From contig CAVTWD010000011.1 in the NCBI GenBank assembly GCA_963738325.1, positions 189,697-253,696 of the forward strand: a DNA stretch of 64,000 nucleotides. Direction: 5' to 3'. Shown here piece after piece: positions 27,321 through 37,579 of this stretch. The notes under the pieces are model-generated. The model saw only the letters and a list, made by a program, of their open reading frames with translations. It searched no databases and was not told the origin of the DNA. The position numbers and the translations under genes are program-made. Each line of letters starts with the position of its first letter. The first letter of the stretch is position 1. Source of the stretch: CAVTWD01 sp963738325 (GTDB lineage: Bacteria; Actinomycetota; Acidimicrobiia; Acidimicrobiales; Ilumatobacteraceae).

Positions 27321-27987
27321 CACTGGTCCACCGAGCAGTCCGCCGCACCGGGGGTGCGGAAGGTGGTGGGGCGACGATCACCGCTCGAAGCAGTGCGTCG
27401 GCCTCCGAGCAACTGATGCCGTCGACGGCGACCTCCACCGCGGTGTTCTGGTTGTCATCGATGTTCTCGACGTTTGGACACCTCGCCGGCCCATTCGCGG
27501 GTGGCCAGACGCGAACGTCGAGCTGACCATCGCTGACACCGACGGAGAACTGCCGTTCGTAGTACTCACTGGCGTCGACTTCGAGGCCGACGTCGACATC
27601 GAACGTGCCGTCGTTGAACGAGATGGCGGTGATGCCACTCCGCCAGACCAGGATGTCGTCATACAGCTGTCCTGTGTCGACGACACCGATCACGGCGCGG
27701 TCGTCATCGAAAACAATGAGCTGTTCCGGCCAGCCGACACCACCTCCGCCGCAGAAGAAGTTCACGGCGAGCTCGTCACGTCCGTCGCCGTCCACGTCGC
27801 CAATCGCTGCTGTGTCGCCGAGCGTCACCCAGGCCGGCTGGATGCCGGGCAGATCGCCATCGACGAGCGTGCCGGCATCGAACCCGCAGATCGACGGAAC
27901 AGCAGCCGTCTTCAGCGAGGCGAGTGTAACCGGCGGCGCTTCCGCTGGCGGAGGAGTTGACGCATCGATCGCCGACGGTCGAACCCG
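27320..27987 (-). pseudogene. FG-GAP/VCBS-like secreted protein, 5' truncated and frameshifted
   Basis: Coding sense runs from about 27985 (PPVTLASLKTAAVPSICGFD) with the calcium-loop motif IGDVDGDGRDELAVNFF, then WPEQLIVFDDDRAVIGVVD and CPNVENIDDNQNTAVEVAVD. No good start exists before the upstream stop, so the N-terminus (signal peptide) is missing. Near 27360 the frame shifts; the other frame ends PTTFRTPGAADCSVDQ with TGA overlapping the ATG of the kelch gene. The two were probably co-translated as a secreted pair. Confidence 0.6.
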
Positions 27988-27989
27988 TC

Positions 27990-29058
27990 ATGGACCTGTT
28001 GAAGTCACCGGTGCTGTACGGCGACGAGGTAGTGCTGCACAGCCCAGTTGCGTCGATGCTGGACTCGGTCTCTCAGATCGCGTAGGCAGGGCCGGACGCG
28101 CTTCTCCAGCTCGCTCTCGGCGTGAGCCCCGCCATCGACCCCTCGCTCGTCACTCACCTCGAGCAGATCGACTCACGGCTCGGCACCGGAGCGGGGGAGC
28201 GAGTTATCGCGGAGCTGGCGAACCCACGCTCGCTCACTCGCGCAATGATGTGCGATGAGCTCACGGCGGCGGGTCTCGACCTCGACGAGCTGGATCGGAC
28301 GCTTGCCGGGGTGCAGGCGCAATTCGGGAGCGTCGCCGAGGACCAGAGGACGGCGGCAGGCCTCGACGAGCTCAAGAAGGCCCTGGACGCAAACGTGCTC
28401 TCCATTGAGCCCGTCGAGCTCGGCGACGATCTGATCGGATACCAGCGCCAGCTCAACGAGATTCTCCACGCGCCCGGGGCGTACCCCGTGTTCGACCAGA
28501 AGCTCGGCGACCTCGTCGCGACGATGATCGACGCTGGGGTGATCAAGCCCAGTCCACGCGCCATGAAGCGTGGCACCCAGGCCGCGACGGCCGACAGGCT
28601 GCTGGCGAATCTGCCGACGTTCCCGGCTGCGAAGATGGACGAGGTCGTCGACATGCGCGACGAGTTGCAAGCCCCTCGTCGGCTTCCGCACCGGAATGAT
28701 CAAGGTCACCGCTGAGCTGCAGCTCAGCCAGCTTGAGAAAGACTTCGACGAAGCGGCGAAGGAACTCTGGCACGAACGGGTGCGACCAAAGCTCCTTGAG
28801 TTGGACGAGATCGTGTAGGAGCGCGGCCTCATCCGTACGTACGGCGCCGAGGTTGCAGCCCAACTGGCCGTGCCAGCCGGGACCGCCTTTATCGTCGGGC
28901 TCCAGACCGGGATGTGGTCGCTCACGACGCTCGGGGTGCTAGCGGGGCTCGGGGTCCCGGCGGCCAGGCGAGCAGCTGCCGCGCGCAAGGCTGACGACGA
29001 GAGGCGGCGACAGAACCCCTACTACTTCCTGCACGCAGTCGACGCAAAGCTGAGTTGA
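27990..29058 (+). pseudogene. Hypothetical protein interrupted by two in-frame TAG codons and one frameshift
   Basis: From ATG 27990 (MDLLKSPVLYGDEVVLHSPV) the frame meets TAG at 28083, continues AGPDALLQLALGVSPAIDPSL and a long Leu/Asp-rich helical region, shifts near 28670, continues GFRTGMIKVTAELQLSQL and KELWHERVRPKLLELDEIV, meets another TAG at 28816, then runs ERGLIRTYGAEVAAQLAVPA to NPYYFLHAVDAKLS (stop 29056). Either TAG would be Gln with one C-to-T change. Codon sense is kept throughout, so decay is recent or the codons are misread or miscalled. No known domain is recognised; a hydrophobic segment (TAFIVGLQTGMWSLTTLGVL) lies near the C-terminus. Confidence 0.6.
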
Positions 29059-29892
29059 GTCCCGGCTGTCGCTCTCACGCGTGATGGGCAACGTTCACCA
29101 GCTGGCGCCAGGCTGGAGAACAACGCGTCACCGACGGTCGCTCGGGCGGGTGGATGAGGCACACCGGGCGGCCGCTCGCTGCGGGGCATCCGTCGTGCAA
29201 CCGGAATGCAACGCAACGGGCTGCAACGGGGCGGCACGAGGCGACATCGGGCGACACGGCCAGCCTGGGAACCAGCTGGTCAGCCGCACGGGTCGGCACG
29301 CAATAGCCGCCGGTGGACGCCGTTCACGTGATTCAGGTTCCAGTCGACGACACGCTTGAGTGCAACGCAACCCCAGAGCTGGTCGCCGACCCTTCTGAGC
29401 GCTCCGTCATGCGAACGGTCACTTGAAGATCGCCATCAGCTACCTTTCGGGCTCGCGCCTGCGCGGCCTCGCCAGCACTGGAACGGGCGATCGTATCGCC
29501 GGCAGTGTTACAGGCTCGACCCAGCCGTGGAGTCGGTCATCACTGCTGTGGTCGGTGACCACAGCATGAGACTCCTCCTGAGGGATGTGTGCGTCGTCAC
29601 CGACCACCGGCCGAGCTCGCGACCTGACTCGCAATCGTCCGGTCTGTGGCAGCGCGCACGACCCGTGAGCATGGCCGTCCCGCGCTCGGGCTCCCCCACC
29701 CTTTGGCACCCTGGGCGAACGAGCCCCAAGGACTCGTCCCGACGGCTTGTCCCGACGGCTGGCTGGTCACAGATTGGTCACGGAAAACTCGAAACAGGGC
29801 GATACAGGGCAGCACGAGGCGGACATCGCCAGAGACATCGGCCCTGCTCAGACGGCATGGAATGACACTTGACAACACCAGCCACCACCCCC
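29059..29892. other. No recognisable gene
   Basis: About 830 bp of reduced coding character. Short frames on both strands show no domain, and codon usage is unlike the neighbouring genes. It ends at a tRNA/tmRNA-like 3' terminus, which suggests the junction zone of an integrated element. Confidence 0.35.
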
Positions 29893-29923
29893 GGCGGCGG
29901 GTTCGATTCCCGTCCACCTCCGC
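29893..29923 (+). other. tRNA/tmRNA 3'-end-like sequence (T-arm plus acceptor strand), possible att site
   Basis: GCGGG-TTCGATT-CCCGT forms a canonical T-arm (five-base stem with one G-U, seven-base TTCRANN loop), followed by an acceptor-like CCACCTCCGCA. I found no matching 5' acceptor strand, D-arm or anticodon arm in the preceding bases, so it is not a complete tRNA. Integrative elements commonly duplicate the last bases of tRNA or tmRNA genes on integration; this is the likely origin. Confidence 0.45.
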
Positions 29924-29928
29924 AATCA

Positions 29929-29986
29929 ATCGAACCCTGGCATCTTAGTGCGTCCTGAGCAGGATGATGGGTGCCCAGGGTTCGAT
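29929..29986. repeat. 12-bp perfect inverted repeat with 34-base loop
   Basis: ATCGAACCCTGG (29929-29940) is mirrored by CCAGGGTTCGAT (29975-29986). It follows immediately after the tRNA/tmRNA-like end and precedes an IS3 orfA scrap. It could be an RNA hairpin, or the arms could be recombinase-binding sites. No U-tract follows, so a terminator is less likely. Confidence 0.5.
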
Positions 29987-30230
29987 GTTCTGCCTGTTGA
30001 CGGACCATCTGGCGGCCGTTGCGGTGAACGCGCTGACCTGGTGCGCGTCCCAAGGGGACGCGACCGGGCGCGCGTCGTCGCCGTCCTGTAACTCTCAATG
30101 TATGTCTCAACTGATGGCGGCCGTTTGGTCGTCGGTGTTCGGGGTGACCCGACCCCCTGAGGCTGGTCCGCTTGGGATGAGAGCCTGTCGCCCGATAGAG
30201 GTACGAAGGCTCAATGATCATGGCCGGAAG

Positions 30231-30428
30231 ACGGACTTTCTTGCGTTCGTCGCTGCTCAGACCCTGCCGTTCGCCAGCGTTGATCTCGGCCTGAACCAGC
30301 CAGTTCCGCAGCCCTGTCTCCGACACGCCGAGAGCTCGAGCGACCCTCGACGGTGGATCACCCGACGTCCTGACCAGCTCGACCGCGCGACGGCGGAACT
30401 CCTCCCGATACGGCGGCGCCTTCGGCAC
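30231..30428 (-). pseudogene. IS3-family OrfA N-terminal remnant
   Basis: 66 residues from ATG 30428 (PKAPPYREEFRRRAVELVRT) with the helix-turn-helix SRVARALGVSETGLRNWLVQ of IS3 OrfA proteins, and DERKKVR at the end. Similarity stops at about 30231 and no orfB follows. It differs from the orfA of the 1542-bp elements. Confidence 0.7.
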
Positions 30429-30539
30429 TCGGACTCCCTTCCACGCAGCGCTACCTGAGCAAGGTAGGTGTCCGGGAAACCGGGGGCAGTTCAGACCGCC
30501 GGTGGCGGGCGCTGCGGTCCCCGTTACCGTGACCGCAGG

Positions 30540-32129
30540 ATGTTGTCAGGCGAACCGAGGAGTGAGCACGTTCGTGCCGCGGAAGTGGTCGCTGGTCTGT
30601 GCTTGGCCACCGATGTCGGCATGGGCTTCCCGCTGGAGCATGGCCTCCAGAGCACGCTGATCGCGATGCGGCTGTGCGAGCACCTCGGCGCCGATGCAGA
30701 GACGGTTTCGGCGACCTTCTACACCAGCCTCCTCGCCCACTCCGGCTGCACGACAGATGCCCTGGTGGCAGCTGAGATCTTTGGCGCGCCGTTGACGACC
30801 TACATCACGCCGGTCATGTTCGGCTCGCCCCGCGATCAGTTCCGGGGCCTGCTCCGGGCGCTTCCACCACCGGAGAGCGCGGCGCCCGCCCGCGCCGTGC
30901 AGATCGCCCGCCGGCTACCCCGGGCGGTCCGAACTCACAAACGACATCTGGCCGCCGTGTGCGATGTGGCACAGACGCTCAGCGACCAGCTCGGGCTGCC
31001 CGTGTCGATCCAGCAGCTCTTTCGGGATCTGACCGAGCGTTGGGACGGCGGCGGAGCACTTCGCCGAGCTGACCACGACGAGATCCCGCTTCCCGTGCGG
31101 ATCACCCACGTTGCGATCGATGCCGGTCTTCATCGGATGCTCGGCGGCGCGGCGCACGCGCTCGAAATGATGAGCGCGAGAGCTGGTCACGCCTTCGACC
31201 CTGAGGTCGTTGCCTGCCTTGTCGACGAACCGGGGATTCTCGCGGTCGATGTCGATGGGTCGGCGTGGGAGCTGACGTTGGCGCGTGAACCAGAGCCGCC
31301 GCGCTGGCTCGAAGGCGAGGCGATCGACCGGGCGCTGGTCGCCATGGCGAGCTTCACCGATCTGCTCTCGCCTGACTTCTTGGGGCACTCGACCGGCGTC
31401 GCCGCTTTGTCGGCGGCGGCTGCGGTCGCCTGCGGCCTCGATCCGGCGGAGGTTCGCGCTCTGCGGCGAGCCGCGCTCGTCCACGACCTCGGACGGGTGG
31501 CGGTCGGCGCCGCAATCTGGAACAAGCCGGGACACCTCACCTTCGACGAGTGGGAGCAGGTGCGTCTGCATCCGTACCACACGGAACGCATCCTGTGCCG
31601 TTCCCCGTTCCTTGCTTCCCTCGTGCCGGCCGCCGGCGCTCACCACGAACGGCTCGACGGTTCGGGCTACCACCGCGGGACGACGGGTGCCGACCTCGCC
31701 GTGTCGGCCCGGCTACTCGCCGCGGCCGACTCGTTCCACGCGATGATCGAGACGCGCCCGTACCGGCCCGCCTTCAGCCGAGCAGAAGCCGCAGACCGCC
31801 TCGCGCACGACGCCGCGCAAGGGCGACTCGACCCCCACGCGGTCGGTGCCGTCATCGAGGCGGCCGGTCAACCCGCGCCGACGCTGGCTCGTCCGGCCGG
31901 TCTCACCGATCGCGAGGTGGAAGTGCTGCGCCTGCTGGCGCAAGGTCGCCAGACCAAGCAGATCGGGCACACTCTGGGCATCTCGGCGAAGACCGCCGAC
32001 CGCCACATCCAGAACATCTACGGCAAGATCGGTGTCTCCACCCGACCAGCAGCCGCGCTGTTCGCTGTGGAGTGCGGGCTCCTGGCGTGGGGAGAACTCC
32101 CGATGGGCGGAGCCGGCCGTCGTCCCTAG
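30540..32129 (+). CDS. HD-GYP-like/LuxR fusion regulator A
   Basis: 529 residues from ATG 30540. The N-terminal half holds CLATDVGMGFPLEHGLQSTL, shared with two paralogues, and a degenerate GYP-like stretch (ERWDGGGALRRADHDEIPLP). The C-terminal half has a fuller HD-GYP domain: LVHDLGRVAVGAAIWNKPG (HD at about 315) and HHERLDGSGYHRG (about 368). A LuxR helix-turn-helix (LTDREVEVLRLLAQG, TADRHIQNIYGKIGVSTRPA) starts near 455. HD-GYP proteins hydrolyse cyclic di-GMP; the fusion suggests nucleotide- or ligand-controlled transcription, but activity is unproven. It heads an apparent operon with a methyltransferase (67-bp gap) and an FAD oxidoreductase. Confidence 0.88.
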   Translation: MLSGEPRSEHVRAAEVVAGLCLATDVGMGFPLEHGLQSTLIAMRLCEHLGADAETVSATFYTSLLAHSGCTTDALVAAEIFGAPLTTYITPVMFGSPRDQFRGLLRALPPPESAAPARAVQIARRLPRAVRTHKRHLAAVCDVAQTLSDQLGLPVSIQQLFRDLTERWDGGGALRRADHDEIPLPVRITHVAIDAGLHRMLGGAAHALEMMSARAGHAFDPEVVACLVDEPGILAVDVDGSAWELTLAREPEPPRWLEGEAIDRALVAMASFTDLLSPDFLGHSTGVAALSAAAAVACGLDPAEVRALRRAALVHDLGRVAVGAAIWNKPGHLTFDEWEQVRLHPYHTERILCRSPFLASLVPAAGAHHERLDGSGYHRGTTGADLAVSARLLAAADSFHAMIETRPYRPAFSRAEAADRLAHDAAQGRLDPHAVGAVIEAAGQPAPTLARPAGLTDREVEVLRLLAQGRQTKQIGHTLGISAKTADRHIQNIYGKIGVSTRPAAALFAVECGLLAWGELPMGGAGRRP

Positions 32130-32195
32130 CGTCGAAGGTGTCGACGCCGCAGGTGTGTCGACGAGCCAATGGCACGAGGCACGCAGGGAGGACCG

Positions 32196-33044
32196 ATGGG
32201 CACAGACGCGGACATCACTCAGGAGCACGAGATTCTGCACATCGCCGAACAGATCGCGCCGACCTGGGAGCGTCGGCGCGCCGAGATCGAGGCCGCCGCG
32301 GCACCGGTGCGACGTTGGATCGTCCGAGCGCTGGCGCCACGGCCGGGCGAGACGGTGCTCGAACTGGCCGCCGGCATGGGCGACACCGGCTACGAGGTGG
32401 CTAGCGTTCTCGGTGACCACGGTCACCTCATCACGAGCGACTTCTCGCCGGCCATGCTCGACGGGGCGCGCCGGCGCGGCGTCGAGCTCGGCATCACCAA
32501 CGTGGAGTACCGCCGACTCGACGCCGAGCACATCGACCTCGACGACGAGTCGGTCGACGCCGTGCTCTGCCGATACGCGTTCATGCTGGTGAACGATCCC
32601 GGCTTGGCGTTCTCGGAGAGCCGCCGCGTGCTGCGGCCCGACGGCCGACTGGTGCTCGCCGTGTGGGGGGCACCGCAACGCAATCCGTTCTTCACCACGA
32701 TCGTCGGCGCGCTCGTCGAGCAGGGCCACCTGGCGCCGCCCCCGCCCGACGGACCCGGCGTCTTCGCCCTCGCCGACGCGACACGACTGCGCACGACGCT
32801 GCGGAGCGCCGGGTTCTCGCAGATCGACACCGAGGACGTACCCAGTGGGTTCGCGGTCCCCAGCGTCGACGCGTACGTGGGGCTGGTGGCCGACACCGCG
32901 GGGCCTATCGGTCTGGCGATCCGAGCCCTTGCCGACGACGCTCGGGCCGCCCTTCGACGCCGGTGTGAACCCGCGCTCGAGCAGTTCGCGGTAGGCGCCG
33001 GCTACCGGATCCCCTCCCTCGCTCTGTGCGCCGTCGCCCGTTAG
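32196..33044 (+). CDS. Class I SAM-dependent methyltransferase
   Basis: 282 residues from ATG 32196 behind GGGAGGA. The Rossmann methyltransferase signature is VLELAAGMGDTGYEVA (motif I), ITSDFSPAMLDGARRRG (motif II), RLDAEHIDLDDESVDAVLC and SRRVLRPDGRLVLAVWG. The overall pattern fits UbiE/Methyltransf_11 type enzymes acting on small molecules. It sits between the HD-GYP/LuxR regulator and an FAD oxidoreductase on the same strand, suggesting a small tailoring operon. Confidence 0.88.
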   Translation: MGTDADITQEHEILHIAEQIAPTWERRRAEIEAAAAPVRRWIVRALAPRPGETVLELAAGMGDTGYEVASVLGDHGHLITSDFSPAMLDGARRRGVELGITNVEYRRLDAEHIDLDDESVDAVLCRYAFMLVNDPGLAFSESRRVLRPDGRLVLAVWGAPQRNPFFTTIVGALVEQGHLAPPPPDGPGVFALADATRLRTTLRSAGFSQIDTEDVPSGFAVPSVDAYVGLVADTAGPIGLAIRALADDARAALRRRCEPALEQFAVGAGYRIPSLALCAVAR

Positions 33045-33102
33045 CCGCCGGCGATCATCGCAACCAGGGCCCGACCGCTGAGAAGCCTGAGAAGGAGGCA
33101 CC

Positions 33103-34336
33103 ATGGCCAGCGCCTCGACTGCAAATAGCTACGACGTCATCGTCGTCGGCGGTCGCTGTGCCGGATCACCGACCGCGATGCTGCTGGCCCGCATGGCCTA
33201 CCGGGTACTGGTCGTCGACCGGGCTCACTTCCCCTCCGACACCGTATCCACGCACCTTGTTCACCCGCCCGGAGTCGCTGCGCTCGAGCGTTGGGGGCTG
33301 CGCGACCGACTCGTCGCCACCGGATGCCCTCCGATCACGACCTATTCGTTCGACCTCGGACCATTCGTCATCAAGGGGACCCCGCACGCGGCTGATGGTG
33401 TCGGCGTCGGCTACTGCCCCCGGCGAACCGTTCTCGACAAGCTGCTCCTCGACGCTGCCGTACAGGCCCGAGCGGAGGTACGTGAGGGCTTCATCGTCGA
33501 CGAACTGCTGGTGGACGACGACGAAGTGGTCGGCATCCGCGGGCACGGGCCGACGGGGCCCAGTGTCGACGAACACGCCCGAGTGGTGGTCGGCGCGGAC
33601 GGCGCCCATTCCCGAGTCGCCGGCGCCGTCGGCGCCGCCCGCTACCACTCGAAGCCGGTTCTGGCGGTCGCCTACTACTCGTACTGGAGCGGCTTCCCCG
33701 TCCGCGACGCCCAATGGGTCCTTCGGCCCGGCCACGGCTGCGGCGCGCTTCCCCACCAACGACGATCTCACGATGGTGCTGGCCGCCTGGCCCCATGCCC
33801 AGTTCCACGCGGTCAAGCAGGACATCGACGGCAACTATCACCGGGCGATCGCCGGGGTGTTCGGCGACCGCCTCGCCGGTGCCAGGCGGGAGGAGCGAAT
33901 CAGGGGCGGCGGCGTTCCGAACCACTTCCGCATCCCGTACGGGCCGGGCTGGGTCCTCGTGGGCGACGCGGGATATGTCAAGGACCCCGTCACCGCGGAG
34001 GGCATCACCGACGCGTTCCACGATGCCGAGCTCTGCGCCACGGCGATCGATACGGCACTGAGCGGCGATCAGAGCCACGCCTACGCGATGGCCGCGTACC
34101 GTCGTCAGCGCGCCGCACGAGTCGGCCCGCTGTACGACTTCACGACCCGGCTCGCCACCCTCGAGCCGCCCCCGCCTGCGCTGCAACAACTTCTCGGCCG
34201 CATCGCCGGCAACCAGGCGGCCATGGACGAGTTCGCGAGCCTCTTCGCTGGGACTATGGCGCCCGACGTGTTCTTCGAGGCGAGCCACGCCGAAGCGCTC
34301 GTCGAGCAGCACGCCGAGGCGTCGCCGCGGCGTTGA
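33103..34336 (+). CDS. FAD-dependent oxidoreductase (geranylgeranyl-reductase/PHBH-like), one frameshift
   Basis: ATG 33103 follows AGAAGGAGGC. It opens with the dinucleotide-binding motif YDVIVVGGRCAGSPTAMLLA, then VVDRAHFPSDTVSTH, RRTVLDKLLLDAA and VVGADGAHSRVAGAVG. A one-base shift near 33745 (after VLRPGHGCGA) leads to FPTNDDLTMVLAAWPHAQF and the second FAD motif GPGWVLVGDAGYVKDPVTAEG, ending at 34336. After correction it has about 410 residues, a normal size. It probably hydroxylates or reduces a small substrate with the adjacent methyltransferase. Confidence 0.82.
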
Positions 34337-34382
34337 ACCGGGATGCTGGCACTCCCTGGGTGAGACACCTTGCCTCGGCCGG

Positions 34383-37300
34383 TCAGCCGATGACGAGCGC
34401 CTGGCACCGCGCCACGTCCAGGGGCTGCGCGGCCGTGTCGAAGCCCCGGGCCGCGGCCAGGAAGTGGTCTCGCGCCCCGTGCCGGTCACCACGGGCAAGG
34501 GCGAGGTGAGCTCGGACCTCTTCGACGGTCGCGTCCCAGGCGGGAAGCTGCATCACCACACAGGCCAGCGTCGCGGTTGTGTCTGCGTAGGTCGAGGCGC
34601 GTTCGAGGTCACCGGCGCGCGCCAAGGCGATGGCGGCGGGGGCGGTGTAGGTGATCCGGCAGCCCGGGCACGTCTCGAAGGGTCCGCGGATGGCCTGCTC
34701 GGCGTCGTCGACAAGGGTCATTGCCGTGTCGGGGTCGGGTGCGGCGCTGACCGCGGTGCCGTAGATGCGATCGAGCAGGTGGAACTGGACGCCGGACTCT
34801 TGGGCGACGGCGAGGGCGTCGTCGAGTAGCTGGTGGGCGGCAGCGTGTCGTCCGTCGTGGAGCGCGACCTCGGCCCGGCGCTGCAACGTGAGCGCTTCGC
34901 CGGTGGGAGCGGCGATTGCGTGGTGAAGTTCGCCCGCGCACGCCAGGTCGCGCTCCGCGTCCGCGAGACGGCCCGCGAGAAGCTCGGCTTCGCCCCGGAG
35001 CGTCAAGGCGAAGGCGCGCCCGTGGGCGGCACCGAGACGCTCCGCTTCGGCTGCCAGTGAGTCGGCGTAAGCGATGACGTCGTCGTAGGGCGCGGCGCCG
35101 TACAACAGCCGCTGCGTCACGCACAGCTGTCCGTCGAAGACGGCGACCGCGAGCTCGGGCAGCGTGGACGTGTCCCGTAGATCGAGCCGGAGGCTTTGGC
35201 GTAGCTCACCGCGGCGTGCGCGGCCAAGGCCTGGGCCCACGAAGCGGCTACGACCGCGGCGGGGTCGCCCAGCTCCAGCGCAAGTCGCCGGCTCTCGGCC
35301 GCGTCACTCGATGCCAGCTGAGGATCGACGAACCCGACGGCAGCGAGCCCGCTGCGGGTCAGGGCGCGGGCGAGCCGACCCTCGGGGGACACCGGAGCGG
35401 TGTTGGCGACCGTTCGCCGTGCGCCCTCGAAATCGCCCAGCTTGAGTTGGGCCAGCGCCTCTTTGGCGCGGATGTCACCTCGCCGGTCAACAGTGGCGGC
35501 AGCCGCCGCTGCGGCGTAGGCGGCCGGGGCGCCGCCCCTGCCGAGCGCGTCAAGTGCGTCGGCGCGCAGGCACAGCGCACCGGCATCATCGGGGACGTGA
35601 GAGAGAAGCAGGTCCAACTGGGTGAGCGCGTCGCCGAAGGCGCCCAGTCGCATCGCGTGCCGGGCCGCAGCGAGCAACCAGTCAACCGCCGCGTCGGCAC
35701 GCTCACCGTCGAGCCAGTGCGCGGCGATCCGTGACGGCGCGGCTCCCGCCCGCTCGAGCCGGCGGGCTGTGTCCCGGTGGACAGCGACACGCTGGTGCGG
35801 CGGGAGGCGGTCGACCAGGGCTTGCCGTACGAGCTCGTGGCGGAACCGATAGCGGCCAGCACTGACGACGAGCACTCCGGCTGCGAGCGCCTCGTCGAGG
35901 AGTGCGCCGGCTTCCTCGTCTGTCAGACCGGTGATGGCGGCGACCTCGGTGGTGTCGAGCTCGTCACCGGCCAGAGCCAGACGGCCCAGCATGGTCGCGT
36001 GGGGCTCGGCAAGGTCGACGAAGCGGGTCACGGCGAGGTCAGCAACACCGGTGATGGCGGCCGGCGACCCGCGGCCGACTCGCCGGGCCATCTCGACGAG
36101 TAGAAACGGATTGCCACCGGCGAGCCGCACGACTGCCTCCACGTCGCCGTCGTCGGGTGAGCCGGGTGCTGCTGCAGCGACCAGGACGGCCGCCTCGTCG
36201 TCGGGCAATGCATCGAGGTCGATCGTCGCGAGGCGTCCGCCGCGCTGGAGTGAGGCGACCCGTGGCCCGAGCGTCTGGGGCGGCGACGGCCGGTCGCGCT
36301 GCGCCAACACGACCCGCAGACGCTCGACGCGGAGGGCAGCGAGGTCGACCAGCACATCGATCGTCGCCTCGTCGGCGAGCTCCGCGTCGTCGAGGATGAG
36401 GGCCGTCCCGGCCGGCCGGTCCACGGCGTCGACCACCCGGCGGAGCGCGCCCACGATGTGGTGGCGTGTGAGTGAGCCCACTCGCGGCTCGTCGCTGGCG
36501 ACGAGCGGCGTGAGCTGGGACAGGACGGTCTGCGTGACGCCGCCGACACGGCCGAGCAACCCGCGCTCGGATGTCGCCAACCTCTCGAGCAGGGCCCCGA
36601 CCGGCGCGTAAGGACCCGTTCCGGCGGTGGCCGAGGTCTCGGCCGCCAGCCAGCCGTGCCCGGCGGCGAGGTTCGCGATCTGCCGGCACAGCGAAGACTT
36701 GCCGATGCCAGCGGGACCTCGCACGACCACCAGCGACGTCGGCGACCCGATCGCCAGCACCGCGGCCATGCGGGCCAACTCCATTTGGCGTCCCACGAAC
36801 GCGGGGTCGGGCACGCCGAGCCCGCCGACGCATTCCTCGTACAACGCGTCGGTGGCCGGGTCGGGCAGCACTCCCAGGTCGCGGAGCAGGGCAGTGCGCA
36901 GCCGGCTGTACCACCGCACGGCGGCGTGGCGGTTGCCGGTAGTGATCGCGGCGCGCATCAGCTGACGGTAGGCGGGTTCGTCGGTCGGTTCGAGCTCGAC
37001 GAGCCGCTCCCATCGCCCCCCCTTGCGCAGGACGTCGAGGTAGCCGGCGTGCACCCGCTGGCGTAGCGGCTCGGTCCAGTCTTCGTAGCGCGACTCGGGC
37101 AGCAGGTCACCGCCGTACAGTGCGGCCGCCGTGGACCAGGCGTCGGGCGCGTCGCTCAGCTGCGCCGTTCTCACCGCCTGCAGGAAGTCCCCCACGTCGG
37201 TGCGGATGACGCGACCGGGGAACAGCGCGACTTGCCCGCGCCGCAGTACCACCGCATCGTCGGCGCCGAGGCAATGGCGGGCGTGGAACGCGGCCTTGCG

Positions 37301-37546
37301 GAGGTTGGCCGCGCCGGCCTCGACGTCCAACCGAGGCCAAAGCTCCTCGATCACCTGGTCGCGGGCGAGCGTGAAGCCGTCTGCCAGCGCGAGCAGCTGG
37401 ACGAGCTGAGCCGCCCGCTTCGACGGCCACGCGGCGGCGTCCACCACGTGACCACCCACCGCCACCTCGAAGCGTCCCAGCATCCGGAGATCGATCACCG
37501 GGCCGTCCGGGGGCTCGCCCGTCGACCGGAATTCTTGCGTCGCCAC
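34383..37546 (-). CDS. Large SARP/AfsR-like regulator (BTAD, AAA ATPase, TPR), one frameshift
   Basis: About 1050 residues after correction. An OmpR-like winged helix starts at VIDLRMLGRFEVAVGGHVVD and WPSKRAAQLVQLLALADG, a BTAD-type helical domain follows (DEPAYRQLMRAAITTGNRHA), then a P-loop ATPase: FVGRQMELARM, VVVRGPAGIGKSSLCRQIAN (Walker A) and ALILDDAELADEATIDVL (Walker B). The C-terminal third is TPR-like, continuing in another frame after about 35190 (LPELAVAVFDGQLCVTQRLL to RCQALVIG). Such proteins are ATP-dependent transcription activators of specialised metabolism or catabolism. GTG 37546 is the likely start. Confidence 0.82.
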
Positions 37547-37579
37547 GATGATGCCACCCGCGACGAGCGCACGTCACCT

